DNA from: JASFWK01 sp050049355
GTDB lineage: Bacteria > Chloroflexota > Anaerolineae > B4-G1 > DUEL01
Assembly (NCBI GenBank): GCA_050049355.1
Contig: JASFWK010000113.1
Span: forward strand, 1-6,828
DNA length: 6,828 nt
Direction of reading: 5' to 3'
The translations under genes were made by a program, and so were the position numbers. The notes beneath the pieces were generated by a model. The model searched no databases, had not been told where the DNA came from, and was given only the letters and a program-made list of their open reading frames with translations. Positions within the stretch are counted from its first letter, which is position 1. Every line of letters starts with the position of its first letter. Below are positions 1 to 5,349 of the stretch, piece after piece.

Positions 1-509
1 TCACCTTCGACATCGACGCCAATGGCATCCTCAACGTCTCCGCCGAGGATAAGGCTACCGGCAAGGAGCAGCAGATCACCATCACCGCCACCACCAACTT
101 GACCGAGGAGGAAGTGGAGGAATTGGTGAAGGAGGCCAAGCGCCACGAAGCGAAGGACCGCAAACAGCAGGAGCTGGTGAAGGCCCGCAACCAGGCCGAC
201 CAGGTTGTCTACCAGACCGAGAAGGCCCTGCGCGAACTGGGCGACCAGGTTTCCGAGTCTGACCGCTCCCGCATCGAGGATAGCATCGAGGAGTTGAAGG
301 AGGCAACACAGGGAGATGACTCTGCTCGTATCCGAAGGTTGATCGAGCAGCTGCAGCATGCCAGCATGGCGCTGGGCCAGCAGATGTATGCCCAGCAGCA
401 GCAACAGGCTGGTGGCCCAACTCCTGGGGCCGGACCGAAGAGCGGACCAGGAGACGAACCACCCTCCGGCGACGAGGACGTCATCGAAGGGGAGTTTGAG
501 GAGGCGTAG
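1..509 (+). CDS. dnaK: Chaperone DnaK (Hsp70), C-terminal part, 5' end outside window
   Basis: This is the 3' end of dnaK; the reading frame is open from base 3 and 168 residues are visible before the TAG at 507-509. DnaK is the ATP-driven cytoplasmic Hsp70 that binds exposed hydrophobic peptide segments and cycles with DnaJ and GrpE. The first residues (TFDIDANGILNVSAEDKATG) are the highly conserved end of the beta-sandwich substrate-binding domain. The helical lid follows (about residues 33-125, rich in Glu, Lys and Arg). The tail has a run of five Gln, a Gly/Pro-rich linker, and the acidic end DEDVIEGEFEEA, which resembles the DVIDAEF-type tails of many bacterial DnaKs. The ATPase domain is off the window. 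grpE follows after a 72-nt gap that contains a strong hairpin. Identification is very secure. Confidence 0.97.
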   Translation, partial: TFDIDANGILNVSAEDKATGKEQQITITATTNLTEEEVEELVKEAKRHEAKDRKQQELVKARNQADQVVYQTEKALRELGDQVSESDRSRIEDSIEELKEATQGDDSARIRRLIEQLQHASMALGQQMYAQQQQQAGGPTPGAGPKSGPGDEPPSGDEDVIEGEFEEA

Positions 510-523
510 GGCTGAGTGGACTT

Positions 524-556
524 GGCCTTGCGAAGGTCTGAAACCTTCGCAAGGCC
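524..556 (+). repeat. Perfect 14-bp inverted repeat (hairpin) between dnaK and grpE
   Basis: GGCCTTGCGAAGGT at 524-537 is the exact reverse complement of ACCTTCGCAAGGCC at 543-556, with a 5-nt loop (CTGAA). No T-run follows (the next bases are TGCATTCCC), so it is not a canonical terminator. In an operon it could be a partial attenuator, an RNase processing or mRNA-stabilising hairpin that sets dnaK levels above grpE, or a copy of a dispersed palindromic repeat. Copy number in the genome cannot be seen from here. Confidence 0.85.
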
Positions 557-581
557 TGCATTCCCTGGGAATGAAGGAGGT

Positions 582-1187
582 ATGGCCTTGGAGAGTGAAC
601 GCACCAAGATCCCCATTCGGATCAAATCGCAGGAGCTGAACGAGAGCTCCCGGGCAAATGCGTCTGTCCCTGTGGAGGAGGCGCTTCCTCCAGTGGTGGA
701 GAGCGGATGCCCTGCAATGCCGCCTGCGTGTACCGAGAATGAGGAGCTAGAGGAGCTGGAAGAGGAGTTAGAGATGTGGCGCGACCGGGCGCTGCGTTTG
801 GAAGCGGAGATGGACAACTTCCGCAAGCGGCAGCGGCGGCTGACGGAGGATCGCGTTGCGGCTGACCAGGAGCGACTTCTGCGTGCCTTCCTGGGCGTCG
901 CCGACGACCTGGCCCGCGCTCTCTCCACCGATGGTGCCGACGCCGCCTCGCTCCGTCAGGGTGTGGATCTGACCTACAAGAACATGATGCAGCTCTTGGT
1001 GCGGGAGGGTGTGCGACCTCTTGAGGCCGAAGGTGAGAGGTTCGACCCGGCCTGGCACGAGGCCATGGGCACCATTCCTCACGAGGAAGCCAGCACCGAG
1101 CCGGACAGGGTGGCCGAAGTGGTCCAGCTTGGCTATCGGCTGGGGGATCGGCTGCTGCGTCCGGCGCGCGTCATCGTGGCAACCTGA
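582..1187 (+). CDS. grpE: Nucleotide exchange factor GrpE
   Basis: GrpE is the homodimeric factor that releases ADP from DnaK and resets the Hsp70 cycle. From the ATG at 582 the protein has 201 residues, a usual length. Residues 1-52 are a low-complexity, probably disordered N-terminus. Residues 53-110 form the long acidic/basic coiled-coil dimerisation helix, including the typical EMDNFRKRQRR segment. Residues 125-200 are the compact beta-domain that contacts DnaK, with the GrpE signature G-x-x-FDPAWHEA near residues 151-161 and the closing GYRLGDRLLRPARVIV strand. Start choice: AAGGAGG at 574-580 is only 1 nt from this ATG but ideally spaced (7 nt) from an in-frame TTG at 588, so either could be used. 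A GTG at 516 would force translation through the 524-556 hairpin and is less likely. It lies between dnaK and dnaJ in one operon. Confidence 0.95.
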   Translation: MALESERTKIPIRIKSQELNESSRANASVPVEEALPPVVESGCPAMPPACTENEELEELEEELEMWRDRALRLEAEMDNFRKRQRRLTEDRVAADQERLLRAFLGVADDLARALSTDGADAASLRQGVDLTYKNMMQLLVREGVRPLEAEGERFDPAWHEAMGTIPHEEASTEPDRVAEVVQLGYRLGDRLLRPARVIVAT

Positions 1188-1215
1188 ACGTCGTTCCGTC
1201 TCACGCATTACGCCA

Positions 1216-2169
1216 ATGAAGTATAAAGATTACTACGAAGTCCTGGGAGTCAGCCGGGACGCGGACCAAGAGGAGATCAGGCGTACGTTCCGCCGCCTGG
1301 CTCGTAAGCACCATCCCGATGTCAATCCAGGCGATCCTGACGCCGAAGAGCGCTTCAAGGAGATCAATGAAGCCTATGAGGTCCTCTCCGACCCTGAGAA
1401 GCGGGGCAAGTACGATCGGTTGGGGGCGGCCTGGAAGGACTGGGAGCGCGCGGGCCGGCGGCCCCGCGACTTTGACTGGGGCCAGTGGACCAGCGCCGCT
1501 CCTGGCGGGCAGCGAGTCCACGTCCAGTATGGCACCCCTGAGGACTTGGAGGATCTCTTCGGAGGCGGTGGCGCCTTCTCCGACTTCTTCGCCCAGATCT
1601 TCGGAGGGGGTGGTGGGTCTGGAGGCTTTGAGTATCGCCCGCAGCCGCGACAGGGGCGGGACTTGGAGCAAGAGGTGGAGATCAGCCTGGAGGAGGCCTG
1701 GCGAGGCACCACTCGCCAACTGCAGAAGAACGGCCGCCGTCTCAATGTGAAGATCCCACCGGGCGCCACCAATGGCACTCGCATCCGAATAGCTGGAGAA
1801 GGTGAGCCCGGCGCTTCTGGCGGCGAGCCGGGCGATCTGTACCTGCGGGTGCGGGTTGCCCCTGATGCCCGATTTGAACCGCGCGGGGATGATCTCCACT
1901 CTACCATAACGGTGGATCTGTACACTGCTGTGCTGGGAGGCAAGACGGAGGTGGAAACTCTCTCTGGCTCGGTGATGCTGACTATTCCTCCCGGGACTCA
2001 GAGTGGGCAGACCTTCCGGCTGGGGGGCAAGGGGCTGCCGCGACTTCGCCGGCCGGATCAGCACGGTGACCTGTATGTGCGAGTTGACGTGCAGCTGCCC
2101 ACACAGCTCACTCCTCGTCAGCGGGAGCTCTTTGAGGAACTCCGTCGTCTCTCTGAGGAGGAGCAGTGA
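1216..2169 (+). CDS. dnaJ: Type II J-domain co-chaperone (DnaJ without zinc finger, CbpA-like)
   Basis: This is the J-protein partner of the DnaK encoded upstream: it delivers substrates and stimulates the DnaK ATPase. It has 317 residues from the ATG at 1216. The J-domain spans about residues 4-70 with the obligatory HPD at 33-35 and the conserved KEINEAYEVLSDPEKR helix. A Gly/Phe-rich stretch follows (about 114-138, with two runs of four and five Gly). The two C-terminal beta-sandwich substrate domains cover about 148-293 (IPPGATNGTRIRIAGEG and IPPGTQSGQTFRLGGKG), and the end is a short dimerisation-like helix. No CxxCxGxG repeats exist, so the cysteine-rich zinc finger of classical DnaJ is absent. 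This architecture matches CbpA/type II J-proteins (about 300-320 residues), not classical DnaJ (about 375). It lies 28 nt after grpE with no clear Shine-Dalgarno, which suggests coupling to grpE translation. The next gene overlaps its stop codon. Confidence 0.95.
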   Translation: MKYKDYYEVLGVSRDADQEEIRRTFRRLARKHHPDVNPGDPDAEERFKEINEAYEVLSDPEKRGKYDRLGAAWKDWERAGRRPRDFDWGQWTSAAPGGQRVHVQYGTPEDLEDLFGGGGAFSDFFAQIFGGGGGSGGFEYRPQPRQGRDLEQEVEISLEEAWRGTTRQLQKNGRRLNVKIPPGATNGTRIRIAGEGEPGASGGEPGDLYLRVRVAPDARFEPRGDDLHSTITVDLYTAVLGGKTEVETLSGSVMLTIPPGTQSGQTFRLGGKGLPRLRRPDQHGDLYVRVDVQLPTQLTPRQRELFEELRRLSEEEQ

Positions 2170-2453
2170 CCGGCGAGCGAGAAGCTAAGCGGGTCGTCAC
2201 TATGACCGTGGCCGCCCGCCGCTGTAGGCTGCCCCCTAGTACCGTTCGGCGGTACGTCCGACGGGGGCTGGTGGAGAAACCGCTCGTGGAGGAAGACCTG
2301 GCCAGGCTGCGGCGCATTCGCCGGTTGACCCGCCTGGGGATCAACCTGGCGGGGGTGGAGGTCATTCTACGCATGCGCCGGCGAATCATGGAACTCGAGG
2401 ATGAGAGGGTCCGTCTGGAGGCTCAGCTGGAGTCGTCGGAATCGCGGAGATAG
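2166..2453 (+). CDS. Small MerR-type helix-turn-helix protein, HspR-like or CbpM-like
   Basis: This is a 95-residue, strongly basic protein. Residues 14-32 (VAARRCRLPPSTVRRYVRRG) look like a MerR-family helix-turn-helix. Residues 43-72 contain DLARLRRIRRLTR and LGINLAGVEVIL, which match the linker helices of HspR heat-shock repressors (which carry a characteristic NLAGV segment). The end is an amphipathic coiled-coil helix. Between GLV and DLARL only about seven residues remain, so the usual MerR wing (GGxRRYS-type) is missing. The GTG start overlaps the dnaJ TGA (GTGA), with AGGAGG at 2156-2161 four bases upstream. An ATG at 2202 would clip the strand before the helix-turn-helix. Position after a CbpA-like gene also fits CbpM, the small MerR-like protein that binds the J-domain of CbpA. 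Repressor versus modulator is unresolved; the family call is good. Confidence 0.8.
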   Translation: MTGEREAKRVVTMTVAARRCRLPPSTVRRYVRRGLVEKPLVEEDLARLRRIRRLTRLGINLAGVEVILRMRRRIMELEDERVRLEAQLESSESRR

Positions 2454-2485
2454 GCGGAACGTTATGACCGACGCGGCTGGTCAGG

Positions 2486-2512
2486 CCTTTGCGGCCTTGG
2501 CGCCCCTTCGCG
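2486..2512 (+). repeat. Three degenerate 9-nt tandem units (CCTTNGCGN) in the gap before the protease gene
   Basis: Three adjacent units read CCTTTGCGG, CCTTGGCGC and CCCTTCGCG. A small 5-bp palindrome (AGGCC/GGCCT at 2483-2487 and 2493-2497) overlaps them. They sit just downstream of the chaperone operon, in the 263-nt gap 2454-2716, which otherwise shows no gene and no convincing terminator or promoter. Similar CTTTGCG-type intergenic repeats are known from many environmental bacterial genomes, so this may be a dispersed element. The units are short and imperfect, so chance is possible. Confidence 0.4.
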
Positions 2513-2701
2513 ACTAGCCGGGGGCTCCGTTGGGTTCGCGTATGCAATCCCCACCGTACGATCTCTTCTTCAACAGAATCACCGAAGCGGAAGCTTGCTG
2601 AGAGAGCCACTGCAGAGATACAGGAGTGAGCGGTGTGCTCTATGCCGCCTCTGTCTCTGCGGCTGCAGTTGCGAACTGATGAGGGTGCGATTGTGAGATC
2701 C

Positions 2702-2719
2702 AGGAGGTGTCATAGATTG
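2702..2719 (+). promoter_or_regulatory. Ribosome binding site that decides a TTG start for the protease gene
   Basis: AGGAGG at 2702-2707 lies 9 nt before the in-frame TTG at 2717-2719. Starting there gives the n-region MPKDR directly before the hydrophobic core, the classic lipoprotein signal geometry. The competing upstream GTG at 2633 has a weaker AGGAG (2622-2626) and would add 28 residues before the signal peptide. Confidence 0.65.
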
Positions 2720-3886
2720 CCTAAGGATCGGGTTGCTCTCACGCTGACATTGATAGTTCTGATTCTGGCTGTGGTGGCCTGCAGTCTGCCAACGGCGATG
2801 ACCACCACCGCGCCAGCGCCGACGCCCACTGAACAGCGCGGGATGGCGACACCTCTGGCGACGGTAGAGCCCGCCAATGTCCTGGAACTCCAGGTGGCGA
2901 CTGTCTATGAGCAGGCTGCGTCGGCGGTGGTCAACGTCACCAGCCGTAGTTATGCCTACGACCTGTTCATGCGGCCCATTCCCCAGGAGGGGGTCGGCTC
3001 CGGCTTCTTCTACGACGCCGAGGGGCATATCGTCACCAACTATCATGTGGTGGAGAACGCAGAGGAGCTATCGGTTACTCTGGCAAATGGAGAGGTCTAT
3101 CCGGCTGAGATCGTAGGGGTTGATCCTTCCACTGACTTGGCGGTGCTGCACATTGAGGCGGAGGGCCTGCCTGATGCTATTGCGCTTGGGAATTCCGATC
3201 AATTGCGGGTGGGCCAATTCGTGGTCGCCATCGGCAACCCCTTTGGACAGGAGGGTACCCTGACAGTGGGAGTTATCAGTGCTCTGGGGCGGGTGATCGA
3301 GAGCCCTGACGATCGCTTCATTGGCGAGGCGATCCAGACCGATGCGGCGATCAATCCCGGAAACTCCGGCGGGCCGCTCTTGGATCTTTCGGGGCGCGTC
3401 ATTGGTGTGAACTCTCAGATCATCAGCTCCGTGGGCAGCTCTGCAGGAGTCGGCTTTGCTGTCTCGTCGAACACGGTGCGCCGCGTGGTCCCTCAGTTGA
3501 TTGCCCAAGGACGGTATCCCCATCCCTGGCTAGGCGTGACCCTGTTGCCCTTTGAGAGCGAAGGCGCACGGATCCTGCGGGAGGCCGGGATGGAAGTTCC
3601 TGTCGACCAGGGTCTGTTGGTCGCCGAAGTTGTGCCAGACGGTCCGGCGGATATGGCTGGTATTCGGGGTGGGGACCGGGTGGTGCGCCTCGGCAACCGG
3701 CGCATTCCGCTGAATGGGGACATCATCGTCGCCATCAACGGCGAACCCCTGGCCACATACAAGGATCTGAATGTCTATCTTGAATCGGAGACACGGGTGG
3801 GGGATTCGGTGGAGGTGACCCTCATCCGCGATGGCGAAGAGATGACAAAGACGGCCACGCTAGGCGAGCGCCCCCAGCGGTTCTGA
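2717..3886 (+). CDS. htrA: HtrA/DegP-family serine protease, predicted lipoprotein with one PDZ domain
   Basis: This protein quality-control protease should act on the outer face of the cytoplasmic membrane. From the TTG at 2717 it has 389 residues. Residues 1-22 are a lipoprotein signal peptide (MPKDR, then a hydrophobic core ending in the lipobox VVAC; Cys22 would be lipidated). Residues 23-50 are a Thr/Pro/Ala-rich tether. The trypsin-like domain covers about 55-265 with the S1C triad: His110 (TNYHVV), Asp140 (STDLAVL) and Ser217 (NPGNSGGPL). IGNPFG (172-177) and GVGFAVS (244-250) are also typical. One PDZ domain follows (about 272-383), with WLGV, the GPADMAGIRGGD turn and DIIVAINGEP. With one PDZ it resembles DegS/HtrA of Gram-positives more than two-PDZ DegP. 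Soluble or transmembrane-anchored forms are commoner, so the lipobox is a mild oddity. Its position beside the Hsp70 operon fits a shared proteotoxic-stress role, but no operator is visible. Confidence 0.93.
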   Translation: MPKDRVALTLTLIVLILAVVACSLPTAMTTTAPAPTPTEQRGMATPLATVEPANVLELQVATVYEQAASAVVNVTSRSYAYDLFMRPIPQEGVGSGFFYDAEGHIVTNYHVVENAEELSVTLANGEVYPAEIVGVDPSTDLAVLHIEAEGLPDAIALGNSDQLRVGQFVVAIGNPFGQEGTLTVGVISALGRVIESPDDRFIGEAIQTDAAINPGNSGGPLLDLSGRVIGVNSQIISSVGSSAGVGFAVSSNTVRRVVPQLIAQGRYPHPWLGVTLLPFESEGARILREAGMEVPVDQGLLVAEVVPDGPADMAGIRGGDRVVRLGNRRIPLNGDIIVAINGEPLATYKDLNVYLESETRVGDSVEVTLIRDGEEMTKTATLGERPQRF

Positions 3887-3902
3887 GAACCTGGTCGGTG
3901 CA

Positions 3903-3933
3903 TCGGGTCGTAGCGCACAGCTCGGCGACCCGA
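3903..3933 (+). terminator. Possible weak terminator hairpin after htrA
   Basis: TCGGGTCG (3903-3910) pairs exactly with CGACCCGA (3926-3933) around a 15-nt loop, 17 nt after the htrA stop. No proper U-tract follows (CTTGCACGTTTC), and the right arm ends next to the -35 box of the following promoter. It may end htrA transcription inefficiently or simply separate the two units. Confidence 0.35.
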
Positions 3934-3934
3934 C

Positions 3935-3963
3935 TTGCACGTTTCTCGAAAGCATGGTATAGT
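3935..3963 (+). promoter_or_regulatory. Sigma70-type promoter of the non-coding transcript
   Basis: A -35 box TTGCAC (3935-3940) and a -10 box TATAGT (3958-3963, 5 of 6 to consensus) are separated by exactly 17 nt. The -10 is preceded by TGG, which makes an extended -10 (TGnTATAGT). Transcription would begin near 3968-3972, directly before the 5' arm of a long-range RNA stem. No protein gene begins downstream within the following terminator-bounded unit. Confidence 0.7.
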
Positions 3964-3969
3964 CTTAAT

Positions 3970-4194
3970 CGAACCCTGCTGTGTTCGTGAAAGCCGGTGT
4001 GAGTTTTGAGCCAACACCTAAAGAAAAGGGAGCCTTATCTCCAGCAGGGAATGCGATAGCCTTCGGGCAAGGCAGAACTCTCTGGGAGGGCACCCACTTA
4101 CGATAAGCAGGTTCAGAAACGAAGCGGCACACGGCACGGCGGGGTGTTCTTATCGAAGGGAGCCATCGAGGGATCTCGGTGGCTCTTTGTGTTT
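3970..4194 (+). ncRNA. Unassigned structured small RNA with own promoter and terminator
   Basis: This stretch has no plausible reading frame but is bounded by a promoter (-10 at 3958-3963) and a Rho-independent terminator (4160-4194). Its ends pair: CCCTGCTGTG (3974-3983) with CACGGCGGGG (4135-4144), 10 bp including two G-U. Next inward is TTCGT (3984-3988) with ACGAA (4119-4123). Internal hairpins include GGTGT/ACACC (3996-4000/4014-4018), and TCTCCAG (4038-4044) with CTGGGAGG (4082-4089, one bulge). The latter encloses a GCC-UUCG-GGC tetraloop hairpin (4059-4068). CGATAAG (4101-4107) is perfectly complementary to CTTATCG (4149-4155), which crosses the closing stem and implies a pseudoknot or an alternative fold. 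A long, bulged, end-closed RNA of about 200 nt recalls 6S RNA, but I see no decisive sequence signature. It lacks the hallmarks of tmRNA, RNase P RNA and SRP RNA. The boundaries are approximate. That it is an RNA gene is fairly likely; its family is unknown. Confidence 0.65.
4160..4194 (+). terminator. Rho-independent terminator of the small RNA
   Basis: GAGCCATCGAG (4160-4170) pairs with CTCGGTGGCTC (4175-4185) over 11 bp (one G-U) with the loop GGAT, and is followed by the U-rich tract TTTGTGTTT (4186-4194). The stem can extend outward through G-U and A-U pairs into GAAGG on the 5' side. This is the best terminator in the window. Confidence 0.85.
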
Positions 4195-4427
4195 GCCTCA
4201 CAAGTGACTCGGCTGCGGAAGCTGACCGTGAGCTCCTTGGCCAACACCCAGCGACCAGGGCGAGCATCGTGTCGGCGGGTGCAAACATCGAAGTCCAGAC
4301 CACAGTCTCGGAGTTCCCACGTGGTTCCTCTTGGTGTCGTTGGCGCGGGGATCTTGCCTGCGTTGTCCTCGGTGGCGATGGCTGGGAGCGGGGAACGCGG
4401 TTGCGGTAGTCCGGCGCCCGATTCCCC
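4195..4427 (+). other. Intergenic stretch with no recognisable feature
   Basis: About 230 nt lie between the small RNA terminator and the next promoter. I see no reading frame with protein-like composition, no tRNA T-arm motif, no clear repeat and no operator-like palindrome. Short open frames exist on both strands, but their translations are low in hydrophobic order and rich in Arg, Pro and Ser, as expected for non-coding GC-rich DNA. It could be a decayed gene or a regulatory upstream region for the 4428 promoter. Confidence 0.5.
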
Positions 4428-4456
4428 TTGACACCACTCTGGCTTTGTGTTATTCT
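4428..4456 (+). promoter_or_regulatory. Near-consensus sigma70 promoter for the metallo-hydrolase operon
   Basis: A perfect -35 box TTGACA (4428-4433) is followed after exactly 17 nt by TATTCT (4451-4456, 4 of 6 to TATAAT). Expected transcription start is near 4463, giving a leader of about 50 nt before the ATG at 4513. This promoter rules out a translation start at the in-frame TTG at 4447, which would lie inside it. Confidence 0.8.
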
Positions 4457-4462
4457 CGGGCT

Positions 4463-4485
4463 GGCCCTGGAGGGAGAGCAGGGCC
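4463..4485 (+). promoter_or_regulatory. 5'-leader hairpin of the metallo-hydrolase mRNA
   Basis: GGCCCTG (4463-4469) is the exact reverse complement of CAGGGCC (4479-4485), with a 9-nt purine-rich loop. It falls at the predicted 5' end of the transcript, where hairpins commonly protect mRNA from decay. The loop contains GGAGGGAGAG, but no start codon is suitably placed for it, so a decoy ribosome-binding role is only a possibility. Confidence 0.5.
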
Positions 4486-4512
4486 CGTCTACATCTTCAA
4501 CAAGGGAAGAAC

Positions 4513-5349
4513 ATGCTACGGGAACGCGTTTCCGACGATGTCTACGTCTTCACAAGTGAACGCTATGCCAAGGTCACCGCTGGTGCCGTGGTCACTCCTC
4601 GTGGTGTGGTAGTGATAGATACCTTGCCCCTGCCCCTCGAATCCCGCGAGATGGCGTGGTTCATCTCCCGCTGCTGTCCGGCTGGCGTTCGGTACGTTGT
4701 CCTCACGCACTACCACGCTGATCACACCTACGGTGCCTATCTCTATCCTGAGGCGCGGGTGGTGGCTCACACTCGCTGCCGTGAACTCTTGGCCACGCGT
4801 GGGCAGGAAGGTCTGGAGAGGGCCAAGGAGGAGGCGCCGGAATTGGAGGAAGTGGTGCTCCGTCTTCCTACTTTGACTTTGGATGAAGGGGAGATGGACC
4901 TACGAATTGGCGACAAGACGCTGCGACTTCTGTGGACCCCCGGACACGCGGACGATGTGACCTCCGTGTTTGTGGAAGAAGACCGAGTGCTGTTTGCCAG
5001 CGATACTGTGATGCCGGTGCCGGCCATCGTAGACGGTGATGTCGAAACGTTGAAAGGTTCCCTTCAGCGGCTGCGGGAACTCGAGCCAGATAGCATTGTT
5101 CAGGGCCACGGTGAAGTTATCCTTCGCGGCGAAGTGCAGGCTGTGATTGACAGGAATATCGCTTATCTGGAAAGGATCCAGGGACTGGTCGAGGGGGCTG
5201 TCGGAGAGGGAAGGCAAGTGGAATCCCTCGCAGAGATAGACATCGAAGAGTGTGGTCTCTCCCGCGTCGCCCTCGACGGGCAGGCGCAACAACTCCACGA
5301 GGCTAACCTCTTAGCCCTGCATGATCGTATAGGGCGGCGCAGTGGATGA
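4513..5349 (+). CDS. Metallo-beta-lactamase-fold hydrolase
   Basis: This is a 278-residue, probably cytoplasmic metal-dependent hydrolase with no signal peptide. All ligands of a binuclear (usually zinc) site are present: H66-x-H68-x-D70-H71 (THYHADHTYG), His145 (TPGHADD), Asp164 (FASDTV) and His199 (VQGHGE). The core MBL fold covers about residues 8-202: GAVVTPRGVVVIDT is the early strand pair and VLTHYHADH the metal loop. Residues 205-278 form a mostly helical C-terminal tail. Substrate cannot be told from the motifs; glyoxalase II-like thioester hydrolases, SoxH-type and lactonase-type proteins share them, and true beta-lactamase activity is not implied. The start at 4513 is preceded by AAGGGA (4502-4507) and lies about 50 nt after the predicted transcription start. 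The next gene overlaps its last 8 nt, indicating a shared mRNA. Confidence 0.9.
   Translation: MLRERVSDDVYVFTSERYAKVTAGAVVTPRGVVVIDTLPLPLESREMAWFISRCCPAGVRYVVLTHYHADHTYGAYLYPEARVVAHTRCRELLATRGQEGLERAKEEAPELEEVVLRLPTLTLDEGEMDLRIGDKTLRLLWTPGHADDVTSVFVEEDRVLFASDTVMPVPAIVDGDVETLKGSLQRLRELEPDSIVQGHGEVILRGEVQAVIDRNIAYLERIQGLVEGAVGEGRQVESLAEIDIEECGLSRVALDGQAQQLHEANLLALHDRIGRRSG

Noticed and set aside
516..581. In-frame GTG at 516 as the grpE start, adding 22 residues
   Set aside because: The extension is encoded by the perfect 524-556 hairpin, reads unlike GrpE N-termini, and would bypass the AAGGAGG at 574-580.
209..928. Long open frame on the - strand across dnaK and grpE
   Set aside because: The translation is Ser/Arg-rich low-complexity sequence with no domain, and it lies opposite two certain genes; it is an antisense shadow of GC-rich codons.
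1201..2064. 287-codon open frame on the - strand opposite dnaJ
   Set aside because: It mirrors the codon structure of dnaJ, shows no recognisable motif and has no ribosome binding site.
2535..2562. Possible promoter before the protease gene (TACGAT at 2557-2562)
   Set aside because: The -10 matches 4 of 6, but no acceptable -35 lies at 16-18 nt (TTGGGT is 21 nt away), so the evidence is too weak.
4040..4095. Resemblance of AGCAGGGAA to part of a cobalamin riboswitch
   Set aside because: The remaining conserved blocks are absent, and the terminator-bounded unit does not lead directly into a gene.
4108..4127. Resemblance to the SRP RNA core (AGG..C-GGAA-G..AGCAGC)
   Set aside because: The sequence reads AGGTTCAGAAACGAAGCGG; the invariant GGAA tetraloop context and the AGCAG bulge are not preserved.
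4447..4512. TTG at 4447 as the start of the metallo-hydrolase
   Set aside because: It lies within the promoter spacer/-10 (4428-4456), and homologous sequence begins at MLRERV from 4513.
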